Of a stretch of DNA of 64,000 bases, positions 8,364-17,165 are shown one piece after another; within the stretch, counting starts at the first letter, position 1; each line of letters begins with the position of its first letter. The notes below the pieces were generated by a model. It saw only the letters and a list, made by a program, of their open reading frames with translations, had not been told where the DNA came from and made no database searches. Source of the stretch: JBFMDN01 sp040753915 (GTDB taxonomy: Bacteria > Desulfobacterota > Desulfomonilia > Desulfomonilales > Desulfomonilaceae); the NCBI GenBank assembly GCA_040753915.1, contig JBFMDN010000029.1:1-64000 (forward strand). Reading direction: 5' to 3'. Position numbers and translations under genes: made by a program.

Positions 8364-9596
8364 TTAGAACTCAAGCGGCAATTCTATCTGAGTACCGGTG
8401 TCGATAGACTCTCGTGCAAGAGCGTAGGCTTCATTGTATTGTCTGGCAACGACCTCCCATGATACGACTTCTTCGAGGTATTTCTTGAGGTTGTCGCCCA
8501 GTTGCAGCCTGAGATCCTCGTCGCAAGCCAATCGCACAACCTCTTTCTTCAGCATCGCTTTCGTGGTAAACAGGAGTCCTCCTCCACTTTCCAGGGTTTG
8601 AGCCGTCAGCCCTTCCATGGGAGCGGTTGTGATGAATGGTTTGTTGAGAGCGATAATTCGTGCCAAGGTGCCAGACTGAGTTTCATCTATGGATGGAAGA
8701 ACGATGAAGTCGCAAACGGCCATCACCTTATAGTAGATGTCCCCTCTCGGAATGAATTCAAAATAGTGCGCCAGTCCCTTCTCCTCCAAGACTTCAACCT
8801 GGTGGCGGTAATTTTGATAGTCCTTGAGATGATTGGGATCCCTCATGGAGCCTGCTGCCAGAAGATCCCAATCCTGGCCGGACTCTTGAAGGATCAGGTC
8901 GTGGATCTCCTCCCACATCGAGGTCAGTATGTCCCATCGCTTGTTTGACTGTATCCAGCCGACCAGCCCGATGATGTGTGGTCCAAGGTAGGGAAATCGA
9001 TCGAGCCCGATTTCCCGTCGGAGGCTGGGCACGTCTTCAATTCCCCAGCGGCGGTCAGGCCGTGCTCCATGAGGCACCACCATGACATTGCGTGGCGTTT
9101 TCCAGCCGCGGCCCATGAAGTTCCAATCCAGTCGCCATTTTTGATAATGGCATTTCAACAGCACGATAGACGCTCGCAGACAGAGTTGGTAGATGAAGTT
9201 GGCCTCAAAATCGGTTAATCTTCCGTGGACAGTGTGAGGTTCAACCACAGTGGGAAACTCGCTCAGAGAGCTCAGAAGACTCAAAAACCCTTCGTTTCCG
9301 TCACCGTGTCCGCGCGGATCGATATAATCGTACAGACCATATTCGTGCTCAAGATGGATCGCATAAGGGCGCAACTCTTTGATCTTCTCCGACACAGGTA
9401 CCCACCAGTCCTTACGAGTCATGTCGATGAGAGGGTATACTCCTTCGCCGGATCCATCAGTATGGCTTATTACGAGAACCTCCTTGTCGGGATTAGCCTT
9501 CTGGATAAACTCCCGGGCTTCTTCGGCAAAGGTTCCGATGCCGCACAGGCGTGGCGGGTAACTTGAGATCATGACAATCGGTTGTGATGTGCTCAT
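8364..9596 (-). CDS. GT4-type glycosyltransferase (probable mannosyltransferase)
   Basis: A 410-residue retaining glycosyltransferase of the GT-B fold. The N-terminal domain opens with SSYPPRLCGIGTFAEE, a nucleotide-sugar transferase start that closely resembles the start of the large fusion protein upstream (PRKCGIATFTKDL). It continues with HLEHEYGLYDYI and VEPHTVHGRLTDFE. The C-terminal domain has GLVGWIQSNKRWD, the beta-alpha unit around FEFIPRGDIY and the substrate-site region LPSIDETQSGTLARIIALNKP in place of the usual E-x7-E block. Start ATG 9596 follows GAGGGAAA. The stop lies 31 bases before the GH130 start, so the two are probably co-transcribed. Mannose as donor is inferred from ManC, the PMI fusion and the GH130 partners. 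Confidence 0.82.
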   Translation of the reverse strand: MSTSQPIVMISSYPPRLCGIGTFAEEAREFIQKANPDKEVLVISHTDGSGEGVYPLIDMTRKDWWVPVSEKIKELRPYAIHLEHEYGLYDYIDPRGHGDGNEGFLSLLSSLSEFPTVVEPHTVHGRLTDFEANFIYQLCLRASIVLLKCHYQKWRLDWNFMGRGWKTPRNVMVVPHGARPDRRWGIEDVPSLRREIGLDRFPYLGPHIIGLVGWIQSNKRWDILTSMWEEIHDLILQESGQDWDLLAAGSMRDPNHLKDYQNYRHQVEVLEEKGLAHYFEFIPRGDIYYKVMAVCDFIVLPSIDETQSGTLARIIALNKPFITTAPMEGLTAQTLESGGGLLFTTKAMLKKEVVRLACDEDLRLQLGDNLKKYLEEVVSWEVVARQYNEAYALARESIDTGTQIELPLEF

Positions 9597-9763
9597 TCGA
9601 TTTCCCTCGACAACAGCATTTCGCCCAGGCGACATGAATTTAGCCATGGCCGCTCAGAGGTGGAAGAGTACCAGCATGGGCAGAAATGCAGCGCTGAACC
9701 AGTCAAATTGGTCACATGCATGGCCCCCTGATACCTCAAGTCGAGGGACGATTTCAACCCCGA

Positions 9764-12097
9764 TTATTGCGCGGAGACCGACTTCACGGTAGGCAGTGGC
9801 CGGGCACGTTCGGTACTATGGTGTCTGGCATCTGTTAGACGTTGTGATCTGAGCTCGGATAGCCCGATCACCGCCAGAAGGAAGGAAATCAGAGCTTCCG
9901 CGCCCTGATTGGCACTGACGCCGCTCGAATCTATCCCGTCAGCCACGGACCCGTCAGCGAAATCATACAGAGCTTCATTCAGCCGGTTGCGGCCCAGAAA
10001 CCATTCGAACGCGTGCTGCGCGTGGACGAGGTAGTTGTGCACGCCGGTCACTTGGTATGCAGCCACATACGCTTCCACTAGGTAACCGGCATCCACAGGT
10101 ACTTGACCGAAGGTGGCCTTTTCCCCGTTTTTCGGATACCACCCTTCGTTTCCGACCAATTCAAAATACACGCCGTTCCATTGAGTCTGAGTGAGGAAAT
10201 CGAGCGCTTCGACCGCCACGTCGAGTAGCTCCTGTCTTCCCGTATCCTGGTGGGCCCGGAACAGAGCCTCAGGAAGCTTAGCATTTCCATAGGTCAGTGT
10301 ATCCTCGAACCAGCACCACCCATCCGTCGCATGACATTCGTATGACGCAAGAAGGTCATCCGCGAACTTTTCGAGAAGCCATCGGAAGCGGCTGGCCCCA
10401 GCAAACCTGTTCAACACATGGTGGAAACCCAGGATCGCGTAGGCCTTGCCGCGCGGAAATTGGAGTTGCTCGAGCCTCGGGAAAGCCTTCTCCATCATGT
10501 TCTGAGCCAGGTGCCTCCAACGCTGATTTGGACCCCACCTGACCACTGTACCGAGTCCCCACGTGACCCGCCCGAGAGTATCATCGGTGCCTTCCTCATC
10601 AATGAATCGGCGGTCATAGGTCATGAAATTATGGAAATGTCCTGTATCGGTTTGCGCGTGTTTCAGAAAACCAATGTACGTTCGGATCAATGGCAGAATC
10701 GTTTCACTCTTCACCTGGTTGTAATAGCTCATCAGAGTGGCAAGACATCGGCCAACGTCATCAGCGCTGTACCCTTGATCTCTATCCGGAATTCCAAACG
10801 CTGCGTGTTGAAGCAGGCCAACATCGTCAGACAGTGCGAATAAGTGGTCCAGTTTGATTTCCGGCAGGGTGGACTGTGGAATCATCTGTGGTTTCCACAC
10901 CAGTCGTACTTCTCTGTGTTCCCTCTCTTTGAGCACATCTTGAAAGAGCTCCACATACCGTCGCGCCACCTCGCGCCAGACCATCAGCCGTCCGTATTCG
11001 TACGCTTTCTTGCGCATCTTGTTTCGAGTGACAGGATCGCCTATCAAGTCGATGAGAGCTTGAGAAAGCCCTCTTTTGTCTCCAAAGTCAACTATGACGC
11101 CTCGCTGATCGGCCAACATGTCTTCCGCGTACCAGTACGGTGTTGAAATGATTGCTTTGCCCGCGCCCATTGCATAGGCCAGGGTTCCAGAGGTTATTTG
11201 TTCCCGGGCGAGGTAAGGCGTTACGTAGATGTCGCATGAACAAATGTATTCAACGAGCTCCTCAAAATCCACAAATCTGTTGTGGAAGACCACATGATTG
11301 TCCAGTCCCAGATCCCTGACCTTACGCTCCAAAGAAAGGCGGTACTCTTCACCGGAATCACGTCGTACTTCCGGATGAGTGGCTCCCAGGACTATGTATA
11401 TCACATCGGGATATCGTTCGACTACCAGGGGCAGAGCGTCCAGGGCCGTCTCGATGCCCTTGTTGGGACTGAGCAACCCAAAGGTAAGAAGAACGGTTCG
11501 CCCCTCTACTCCGAACTGATCCTTGTAGAAGTTAGAATCAACAAATGGGACATCAGGGACTCCATGATGGATGAGGGAGATCTTGTTCTCCGGAACATCG
11601 TACACCCCGCGGAGGATCTCAACGCCTGTGGGGCTCATTGCCACGAGCCTGTCCGAAAGCTCGATCACCCGCTCGAACGACTCTCTGTACTCCTTTGGTG
11701 GGTTCTTCAGAATAGTGTGACACGTGGTGACTACCGGTTTGCGTAGATAACTGAGCAACACGGAGAGGTACTTGCCAGCTTCTCCGCCAAAGATGCCGAA
11801 TTCATGTTGGAGAGAAACCACCTGGGCCGAAGATCCGTTCAGGTATTCGGCAGCTCTCGCATAGTCACGAATCTCGTTTTTTCTGATCTCGAACGTCACC
11901 TCAGGTGGGTAATCGTACCCGTTCTGCGTATCCGTCAGCGCAACGACCCGGTAGGGCAATCCGGCGATTTCAGAGGAAATCGAGTCGGCTAGGTCTTTGG
12001 TGAAGGTGGCTATTCCGCATTTTCGAGGCACAGATGTGGCAACGTAGACCAAGTCCATTTGCGGGTGCAATCCCGTAAAGAGTGCCTTGTCCTTCAT
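9764..12097 (-). CDS. GT4 glycosyltransferase fused to helical glycosidase-like domain
   Basis: A 777-residue two-domain protein. Residues 1-395 form a GT4 glycosyltransferase: VPRKCGIATFTKDLADSI at the N-terminus, LQHEFGIFGGEAG, TTCHTILKNPP, IHHGVPD, LLTFGLLSPNKGI (start of the C-terminal nucleotide-binding domain), VTPYLAREQITSGTLAYAMGAGKA and the final helix REVARRYVELF. Residues about 425-760 are all-helical with repeated aromatic/acidic motifs (DRDQGYSADDVGR, MTYDRRFIDEEGTDD, WFEDTLTYGN, NEGWYPKNGEKA, NQGAEALISFLLA), like an (alpha/alpha)-barrel glycosidase or epimerase. The pairing suggests one polypeptide both extends and trims or senses a glycan. ATG 12097 has AGGAGGG six bases upstream. 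The second, truncated copy lies at 4232-5452. I know of no assigned activity for the C-terminal domain. Confidence 0.85.
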   Translation of the reverse strand: MKDKALFTGLHPQMDLVYVATSVPRKCGIATFTKDLADSISSEIAGLPYRVVALTDTQNGYDYPPEVTFEIRKNEIRDYARAAEYLNGSSAQVVSLQHEFGIFGGEAGKYLSVLLSYLRKPVVTTCHTILKNPPKEYRESFERVIELSDRLVAMSPTGVEILRGVYDVPENKISLIHHGVPDVPFVDSNFYKDQFGVEGRTVLLTFGLLSPNKGIETALDALPLVVERYPDVIYIVLGATHPEVRRDSGEEYRLSLERKVRDLGLDNHVVFHNRFVDFEELVEYICSCDIYVTPYLAREQITSGTLAYAMGAGKAIISTPYWYAEDMLADQRGVIVDFGDKRGLSQALIDLIGDPVTRNKMRKKAYEYGRLMVWREVARRYVELFQDVLKEREHREVRLVWKPQMIPQSTLPEIKLDHLFALSDDVGLLQHAAFGIPDRDQGYSADDVGRCLATLMSYYNQVKSETILPLIRTYIGFLKHAQTDTGHFHNFMTYDRRFIDEEGTDDTLGRVTWGLGTVVRWGPNQRWRHLAQNMMEKAFPRLEQLQFPRGKAYAILGFHHVLNRFAGASRFRWLLEKFADDLLASYECHATDGWCWFEDTLTYGNAKLPEALFRAHQDTGRQELLDVAVEALDFLTQTQWNGVYFELVGNEGWYPKNGEKATFGQVPVDAGYLVEAYVAAYQVTGVHNYLVHAQHAFEWFLGRNRLNEALYDFADGSVADGIDSSGVSANQGAEALISFLLAVIGLSELRSQRLTDARHHSTERARPLPTVKSVSAQ

Positions 12098-12364
12098 CTC
12101 CAACCCTCCTGTTGCAGGTATCTGTGTCCCGGTCTTAGGGCGTGACTACTCCTTATTTGTCGGTTACAAAAAATGACGCGCATGTACTTGCCCATGGCTT
12201 TGGTTATCGTGATGTGCATCGGATTGATCGTTGTCAATCCCCATGGGCCTGTCGTATCGGTGGTTCGGAGCAGCCCACTTACGCTACTCCGACACATTGG
12301 TGCGGGCTCGGCAGGTGCACCGAAAGTGTCTCAAAAACCGGCAGTCCGTGATAACCGTGGCACA

Positions 12365-12454
12365 CCCCCTCACCCTGACCATCTCCCCCGAAGCGGGGGA
12401 GATGGGATTCTTCCAGCTCCTTCTCCCTCTGGGAGAGGGTTGAGGCGAGGGTGC
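12365..12454. repeat. REP-like double palindrome
   Basis: Two hairpins bounded by CCCTCACCCTGA and its imperfect complement TGAGGCGAGGGTG. The inner one is CCATCTCCCCCG-AAG-CGGGGGAGATGG, a perfect 12-base-pair stem; the second is CTCCCTCTGGGAGAGGG. This layout (CCCTCACCCT, stem-loop, GGGAGAGGG) is a widespread intergenic repeat type in proteobacterial genomes. It may be transcribed as a terminator-like structure between the divergent operons, but no T-run follows. Confidence 0.75.
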
Positions 12455-12727
12455 CTTTCCACGCATCGACGCTGAACCGTGCTACGATCTTTGGTGTGTC
12501 CCGAGTTTTGAGATATTTTCCACATGCTTTCCTGCATGCTCAACGCGCTTCTATCGTCTCCAATAGGAACCACATTGGGCTACACTGGGAGTTGCCCTAA
12601 CGACGCAGACAATAGGCGATGGACATGAGGCGGGGCAGACTCTGGCCCTCGGCTATGGCAAGCATCGGCCTAACATCTTGGGAAAACACCAACTTATGGG
12701 GCCGTCAGACTTTTTTCTGGGGGGGAC

Positions 12728-12758
12728 TTGACATGATCGATTCTGCGCGCAGTACAAA
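12728..12758 (+). promoter_or_regulatory. Possible sigma-70-type promoter for the manC operon
   Basis: TTGACA at 12728-12733 matches the -35 consensus perfectly. TACAAA at 12753-12758 is a partial -10, with a long 19-base spacer. It lies about 300 bases before manC, so it is weakly supported. Confidence 0.25.
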
Positions 12759-13064
12759 TTCCTGAGGAAAAGCCGGAACGCGCATGCGGCGGAGACAGGC
12801 TTGGCCTGGGACGAGCGATCACGCACGAGCAGTCGAAGGTGCGAGTGCGAAAGGGGCTCAACGCTGGGATCACAAGCTTGGGACTGTGGTGCATTGGCGG
12901 TTCGACGCTTCTTTCCCCTCTCATATCGAGGGAGACACCCGTCCCCCTAAGCCTTTCTCTCCCCGTTGCTTTACCCTTCTTTGGGACGCCGGCAAGGCCA
13001 AATGCGCTGGAAAGGAGACGCCTCTGTTCTTGAGGATAAAGACTTGTATTGAGGTTGGCGTATC

Positions 13065-14138
13065 ATGATTCACGGAGTAATCATGGCGGGCGGGAGCGGT
13101 ACCCGCTTCTGGCCTCATAGCAGGAGGAATCGACCCAAGCAGTTTCTGACCATAGCGGGCCGGAAAACCATGATTCAGGCCACGGTGGAGCGAATAACTC
13201 CCATGATCCCCCACGAACAAATCATGGTGGTTGCCGGCGCATCCCACGTGGAAGAGATCAAGCATCAATTGCCCGAGTTGAGCGATCGTCAGGTTGTGTC
13301 TGAGCCCATGGCGAGGAACACAGCAGCATGTGTTGCTCTCGCCGCGTACAAGCTGAGGAAAAGTGACCCGGACGCGATCATGGTTGTGCTCCCCGCCGAC
13401 CACTTGATAGGCAATGTGCCAGAGTTTCTCCAGGCCCTGAGACTCGCTGTTGACACTGTGGCTCAAGGAGAGTATCTGCTCACCTTCGGCATCGTACCCA
13501 ATCGTCCGGAGACGGGGTACGGCTATATCAAGATCGGAGAACCCTACTCGGAGACCGGCTCCAATTCAGTGTACAAGGTTGTTCAATTCGTGGAAAAACC
13601 CGATGCTGCAAGAGCAGAATCTTACGTTGCGTCCGGAAAGTACGTGTGGAACAGCGGCATGTTCGTTTGGAAGGCATCTGACATCATAGCCTCTCTTGAA
13701 ACGCACCTGCCACAATTGAGCAATGCGATTAGGGAGATCTCACCCTCACTGGGAACAGCCGAAGAACCCGCTGCTATCAGAAATGCCTATGAAAGGATTC
13801 CCGCCATATCTATCGACCACGGTGTCATGGAAAAGGCCAACAATGTACTTTGTATGCCGATTGACGTTGACTGGAACGACGTCGGTACCTGGGCCTCTCT
13901 TGAATTGGTCTGGGACTGTGATGGTGACGGGAACGCTGTCCAGGGGCACGTCGTTTCGTTGGAAAGCAGGGACTGCATAGTGAGCTCCCCCCACAAGCTC
14001 GCAACCCTCATTGGGGCTGAGAACCTGATCATAGTCGACACGTCCGATGCACTCATGATCTGCAGAAAGGATCATGCTCAGGATATCAAGAAATTGCAGG
14101 AGATACTCAAAGTGAAAGGATACGAGCACCTTCTCTAG
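13065..14138 (+). CDS. manC: Mannose-1-phosphate guanylyltransferase (no isomerase domain)
   Basis: Makes GDP-mannose from mannose 1-phosphate and GTP in the cytoplasm. The 357 residues cover the nucleotidyltransferase fold: the signature MAGGSGTRFWPHSRR with RPKQFL (about residues 7-33), VSEPMARNTAACVALAA, VVLPADHLI, TFGIVPNRPETGYGYI, FVEKPDAARAESYV, WNSGMFVW and DVDWNDVGTW. Bifunctional ManC/AlgA proteins carry a further cupin phosphomannose-isomerase domain of about 110 residues; it is absent here but appears fused to the downstream glycosyltransferase. ATG 13065 is the only plausible start. It supplies the donor for the three nearby glycosyltransferases and can also recycle mannose 1-phosphate released by the GH130 proteins. 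Confidence 0.95.
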   Translation: MIHGVIMAGGSGTRFWPHSRRNRPKQFLTIAGRKTMIQATVERITPMIPHEQIMVVAGASHVEEIKHQLPELSDRQVVSEPMARNTAACVALAAYKLRKSDPDAIMVVLPADHLIGNVPEFLQALRLAVDTVAQGEYLLTFGIVPNRPETGYGYIKIGEPYSETGSNSVYKVVQFVEKPDAARAESYVASGKYVWNSGMFVWKASDIIASLETHLPQLSNAIREISPSLGTAEEPAAIRNAYERIPAISIDHGVMEKANNVLCMPIDVDWNDVGTWASLELVWDCDGDGNAVQGHVVSLESRDCIVSSPHKLATLIGAENLIIVDTSDALMICRKDHAQDIKKLQEILKVKGYEHLL

Positions 14139-14390
14139 TTGAGCGAATTGGAAACAAGTCTGAGCCCGATTCAACAACTGAGTCACGACCAACTGAGCAA
14201 GAGGAGCTGTCAGCGCGCTCTTCGCTGGTGTCGGCCATAGTAGTGGAGGTTCTCAGACGCGCTTCGGAGACTTTGACTTCCGTTATCGCTGCCTCGTCAA
14301 GCGAAGGCTCACGGGTTTTCACTTATGATGAATGTCATCCATGCTCAATGAGTGACAATATGCAACCTTTGCAAATAGGAGGATTTCGAT

Positions 14391-15761
14391 ATGCGTGTAG
14401 CGATGCTTTCGCCTATTGCCTGGCGAACTCCTCCGAGACACTACGGACCGTGGGAGAGGGTTGTTTCGCTCCTCACTGAGGGCCTGGTAGACCGGGGGGT
14501 GGACGTAACCCTGTTTGCATCGGCGGATTCTGTGACATCGGGAACGTTGCACGCTGTGGTGCCCAGGCCCTACGAGGAGGACAAGACATTAGATCCCAAG
14601 GTTTGGGAGTGCTTGCACATTAGCGAGCTCTTTGAGATGGCCAATGATTTTGATCTGATCCACAATCATTTCGATTTTCTCCCGCTCAGCTATTCTGGTC
14701 TGACAAAAACCCCTGTGCTTACTACTATTCATGGATTCTCGTCTCAGAAAATTCTCCCTGTATACAAGAAATATAACGGCAAGGTCCATTACGTGTCCAT
14801 AAGCGACGCCGATCGCTCGCCGGAGCTGACGTATTTGGCGACTGTCTATCATGGCATTGATATCGAGTCCTTCACCATGAAGGATAGTCCAGGGGATTAT
14901 CTGCTCTTTTTCGGACGTATCCACCCTGAAAAAGGTACTCGCGAAGCAATAGAAATAGCAAGACAAGCAGGGCGGGATCTTGTCATCGCTGGTGTCGTCC
15001 AGGATGAACAGTATTTCCGCCGCGAGGTGGAGCCTCTGCTGGATGGCAGACGAGCCCACTTTATTGGCAGCGTGGGTCCCGAGAAGCGAAATGAGCTGCT
15101 CGGAGGGGGGCTCGCTCTTCTTCATCCCATAAGCTTTGACGAGCCATTCGGTTTGTCGGTTGTCGAAGCCAACGCGTGCGGTCTGCCGGTTATCGCGTTC
15201 CCAAGAGGTTCCATGAGGGAAATCATTTGTCATGGGGTCAATGGCTTCCTCGTTGACGACGTTTCTGCTGCGGTTGAAGCGGTGAATCGCATACCGGAGA
15301 TCTCGCGCCGTGACTGCAGGAGAATAGTCGAGGAGCGATTCACCAGGGATCGTATGGTGGACGAGTACCTCCGGCTTTACCGCCAGATCCTGGAAGAAAC
15401 GAAGAGAGAAGACCATCGGCCATGGGGATACTACGAGGTTCTCTCCAGCCTTCCCGATCATAAGGTCAAGCGAATAGTTGTCTTTCCAGGCAAACGCCTG
15501 AGCCTGCAACGTCACAGGAGGCGAGAGGAGCATTGGACGGTCGTCAGTGGAAATCCCCTCGTGACCCTGGATTCCGACCAGATCCAGCTCAAGCCGGGGA
15601 ATTCGATCGTAATTCCCAAAGGAGCCAAACACCGGCTCTCGAATTTTGGAGAGGAGGCAGTAGTGTTCATCGAGGTTCAGGTGGGAGACTATTTCGGCGA
15701 AGATGACATAGAGCGATTTGAAGACGACTATGGAAGAGCGGGAAATGCCGATGAAATCTAG
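14391..15761 (+). CDS. GT4 glycosyltransferase fused to phosphomannose-isomerase-type cupin
   Basis: A 456-residue fusion. Residues 1-338 are a GT4 glycosyltransferase: PRHYGPWERVVSLLTEGL, DLIHNHFDFLPL, TTIHGFSS, VYHGIDIESF, LLFFGRIHPEKGT, and the donor-site block FDEPFGLSVVEANACGLPV, with two spaced acidic residues as in retaining GT-B enzymes. Residues 345-450 match the type II mannose-6-phosphate isomerase cupin: DHRPWGYYEVL, KRIVVFPGKRLSLQRHRRREEHWTVV, SIVIPKGAKHRLSN, with the metal-binding His/Glu pattern. This is the domain missing from ManC upstream. AGGAGG precedes ATG 14391. The protein would link mannose-6-phosphate supply to mannosyl transfer. It overlaps the following GH130 frame, indicating coupled translation. 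Confidence 0.9.
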   Translation: MRVAMLSPIAWRTPPRHYGPWERVVSLLTEGLVDRGVDVTLFASADSVTSGTLHAVVPRPYEEDKTLDPKVWECLHISELFEMANDFDLIHNHFDFLPLSYSGLTKTPVLTTIHGFSSQKILPVYKKYNGKVHYVSISDADRSPELTYLATVYHGIDIESFTMKDSPGDYLLFFGRIHPEKGTREAIEIARQAGRDLVIAGVVQDEQYFRREVEPLLDGRRAHFIGSVGPEKRNELLGGGLALLHPISFDEPFGLSVVEANACGLPVIAFPRGSMREIICHGVNGFLVDDVSAAVEAVNRIPEISRRDCRRIVEERFTRDRMVDEYLRLYRQILEETKREDHRPWGYYEVLSSLPDHKVKRIVVFPGKRLSLQRHRRREEHWTVVSGNPLVTLDSDQIQLKPGNSIVIPKGAKHRLSNFGEEAVVFIEVQVGDYFGEDDIERFEDDYGRAGNADEI

Positions 15762-16689
15762 GAACTGGCCGGTCCGTAGGTACGATGGTAATCCCATACT
15801 CACAAAAGAACATGTGCCGTACCGGGTTGAAACCGTGCACAACGCGGGCGCAATCAAGACACAGAACGACTATATTCTGGTCTTCCGGTCTCATTTAAGG
15901 AACGGGCGCTCAATCCTTGGTCTAGCCCGCAGCACCGATGGCTTCCGATTTCGTGTTGATGCACAGCCCTTCATGGTACCCTCCACAGAAGGGATTTTCG
16001 CCGAGTACGAGGAGTATGGCATTGAAGACCCCCGAATCTGCTTAATCGGAGAAGAGTTCTTCATCACCTATAGTGCTTACTCGAGACACGGTGTACGAGT
16101 GTGTCTCGCCAAGACTTCGGACTTCAGGAGGGTCGAACGCGTTGCCATCATAACGCAAGCGGATTACCGCAATGTGGTCCTTTTCTCGAAGAAGTTCGGT
16201 GAGCGTTTCGCTCGGCTGGACCGACCGCACTCCGAAATTGCTCCATGGTCAATTTGGGTTTCTTATTCTCCCGATTTGATTCATTGGGGAGATTCCCGCG
16301 TTGTCATGAAACCCGCACCGTACCACTGGGACCAGATGAAGATCGGCCCAGGCGCGACCCCGATCGAGACTGAACAGGGATGGTTGAGCATTTACCACGG
16401 GGTTTTCGAAACTATGGATGGGGCGATCTACAGACTGGGGTGCGCCCTGCACAGTCGTCACGACCCGGAGAAAGTCCTCGGAATCGCTGATGATTGGATA
16501 CTCCAACCTGAAGATCCCTGGGAAGTCACGGGCTATGTTCACAATGTGGTTTTCACCTGTGGCGCTGTTCCGGAGGACGACGACACGGTGAAGATCTATT
16601 GGGGAGGTGCTGACACGGTGATGTGCGCAGGAACCGCAAGTATTCAGGAGCTTTGCGAGCTCTGCATCAGCTCGCCACGGGATCCATAG
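15730..16689 (+). CDS. GH130-family glycoside phosphorylase (second copy)
   Basis: A 319-residue protein of the GH130 beta-propeller family, clearly related to but not a close copy of the one at 7388-8332. Conserved blocks are GNPIL, VHNAGAIK, YGIEDPRIC with the presumed acid Asp at about residue 100, RLDRPHSE, WVSYSPDLIHWGD, GWLSIYHGV, YRLGCALHS and IYWGGADTVMCAG. Start is uncertain: ATG 15730, 15745 and 15751 are all in frame and overlap the previous gene; TTG 15718 is the longest. Expected products are mannose 1-phosphate plus shortened mannoside, which ManC could re-use. Two unlike GH130 genes suggest different chain lengths or linkages, as in known pairs of beta-1,2-oligomannan and mannobiose phosphorylases; that analogy is inference. 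Confidence 0.88.
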   Translation: MEEREMPMKSRNWPVRRYDGNPILTKEHVPYRVETVHNAGAIKTQNDYILVFRSHLRNGRSILGLARSTDGFRFRVDAQPFMVPSTEGIFAEYEEYGIEDPRICLIGEEFFITYSAYSRHGVRVCLAKTSDFRRVERVAIITQADYRNVVLFSKKFGERFARLDRPHSEIAPWSIWVSYSPDLIHWGDSRVVMKPAPYHWDQMKIGPGATPIETEQGWLSIYHGVFETMDGAIYRLGCALHSRHDPEKVLGIADDWILQPEDPWEVTGYVHNVVFTCGAVPEDDDTVKIYWGGADTVMCAGTASIQELCELCISSPRDP

Positions 16690-16839
16690 ACTTTCGCTGG
16701 CACAAAACGCCTCCGCGGGGTCTTATGCATCCGCGCATGAACGATAGTCGTTGCACGGCCCCTTCCCACACTGTGCTATCAGGATTTTATCTCTAACTCA
16801 AGTACTTACTACACATCCCTCTGCGTATTCTGAGAATCA

Positions 16840-16869
16840 TTGACAAGCGCTCGATGAAATTGGTATAAT
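16840..16869 (+). promoter_or_regulatory. Consensus sigma-70 promoter
   Basis: TTGACA at 16840-16845 and TATAAT at 16864-16869 are both perfect consensus hexamers, 18 bases apart. Transcription would start near 16876 and run about 290 bases before the start codon at 17166, an unusually long leader. Confidence 0.8.
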
Positions 16870-16875
16870 TGACAC

Positions 16876-17165
16876 CATAGGAGCAGCCGCGGACGGCCTG
16901 CCACTGGCAACATGTATGCTGGGCAGACTCCAGATCCCAATGTTAGAGCGTCCGGCCAGTACGCGGCCAAGTCTTCCGTCGATTTGTGCGTGGCAGTTTG
17001 CAGATCACTTTGACAGTGGGTCTGCTTTCCACGTGCGACAAAGTCCGGAGATTCGGGAGTCGTTTGGCTGGCACCGAAAGGGTCTCCTGGAGCTCTTCGG
17101 ACGTCCTCGCACGTTCGATGGACACCAGACCTCAGCGAAGAGTCGGAATACCTGGAGGCGTCGCG
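16876..17165 (+). other. Long leader or possible non-coding RNA
   Basis: The stretch between the consensus promoter and the Pro-rich protein gene is about 290 bases. It contains several short complementary segments (for example CTGCC and GGGCAG near 16898-16926). I do not recognise RNase P RNA, tmRNA, 6S RNA or a known riboswitch. It could be a structured 5' leader, a small RNA, or carry a short unrecognised peptide. Confidence 0.3.

Larger units (their letters stand above)
12104..13064. other. Long intergenic region between divergent mannose genes
   Basis: About 960 bases separate the leftward glycosyltransferase operon from the rightward manC operon. It should hold both promoters. I see a REP-like double palindrome at 12365-12454 and a weak TTGACA...TACAAA pair at 12728-12758. 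Short frames here have no Shine-Dalgarno site or recognisable motif. No tRNA or known RNA was recognised. Confidence 0.6.

Noticed and set aside
14589..15857. A 422-codon leftward open frame antisense to the GT4-cupin gene
   Set aside because: It lies wholly opposite a protein with clear GT4 and cupin motifs, has no recognisable domain or ribosome site, and is explained by the codon bias of the sense gene.
16986..17165. N-terminal extension of the Pro-rich secreted protein
   Set aside because: The extra 60 residues precede a clear signal peptide that has its own ribosome site at 17166.
16876..17165. RNase P RNA or another housekeeping RNA
   Set aside because: AAAGTCCGGAG recalls part of RNase P RNA, but the flanking conserved blocks are absent.
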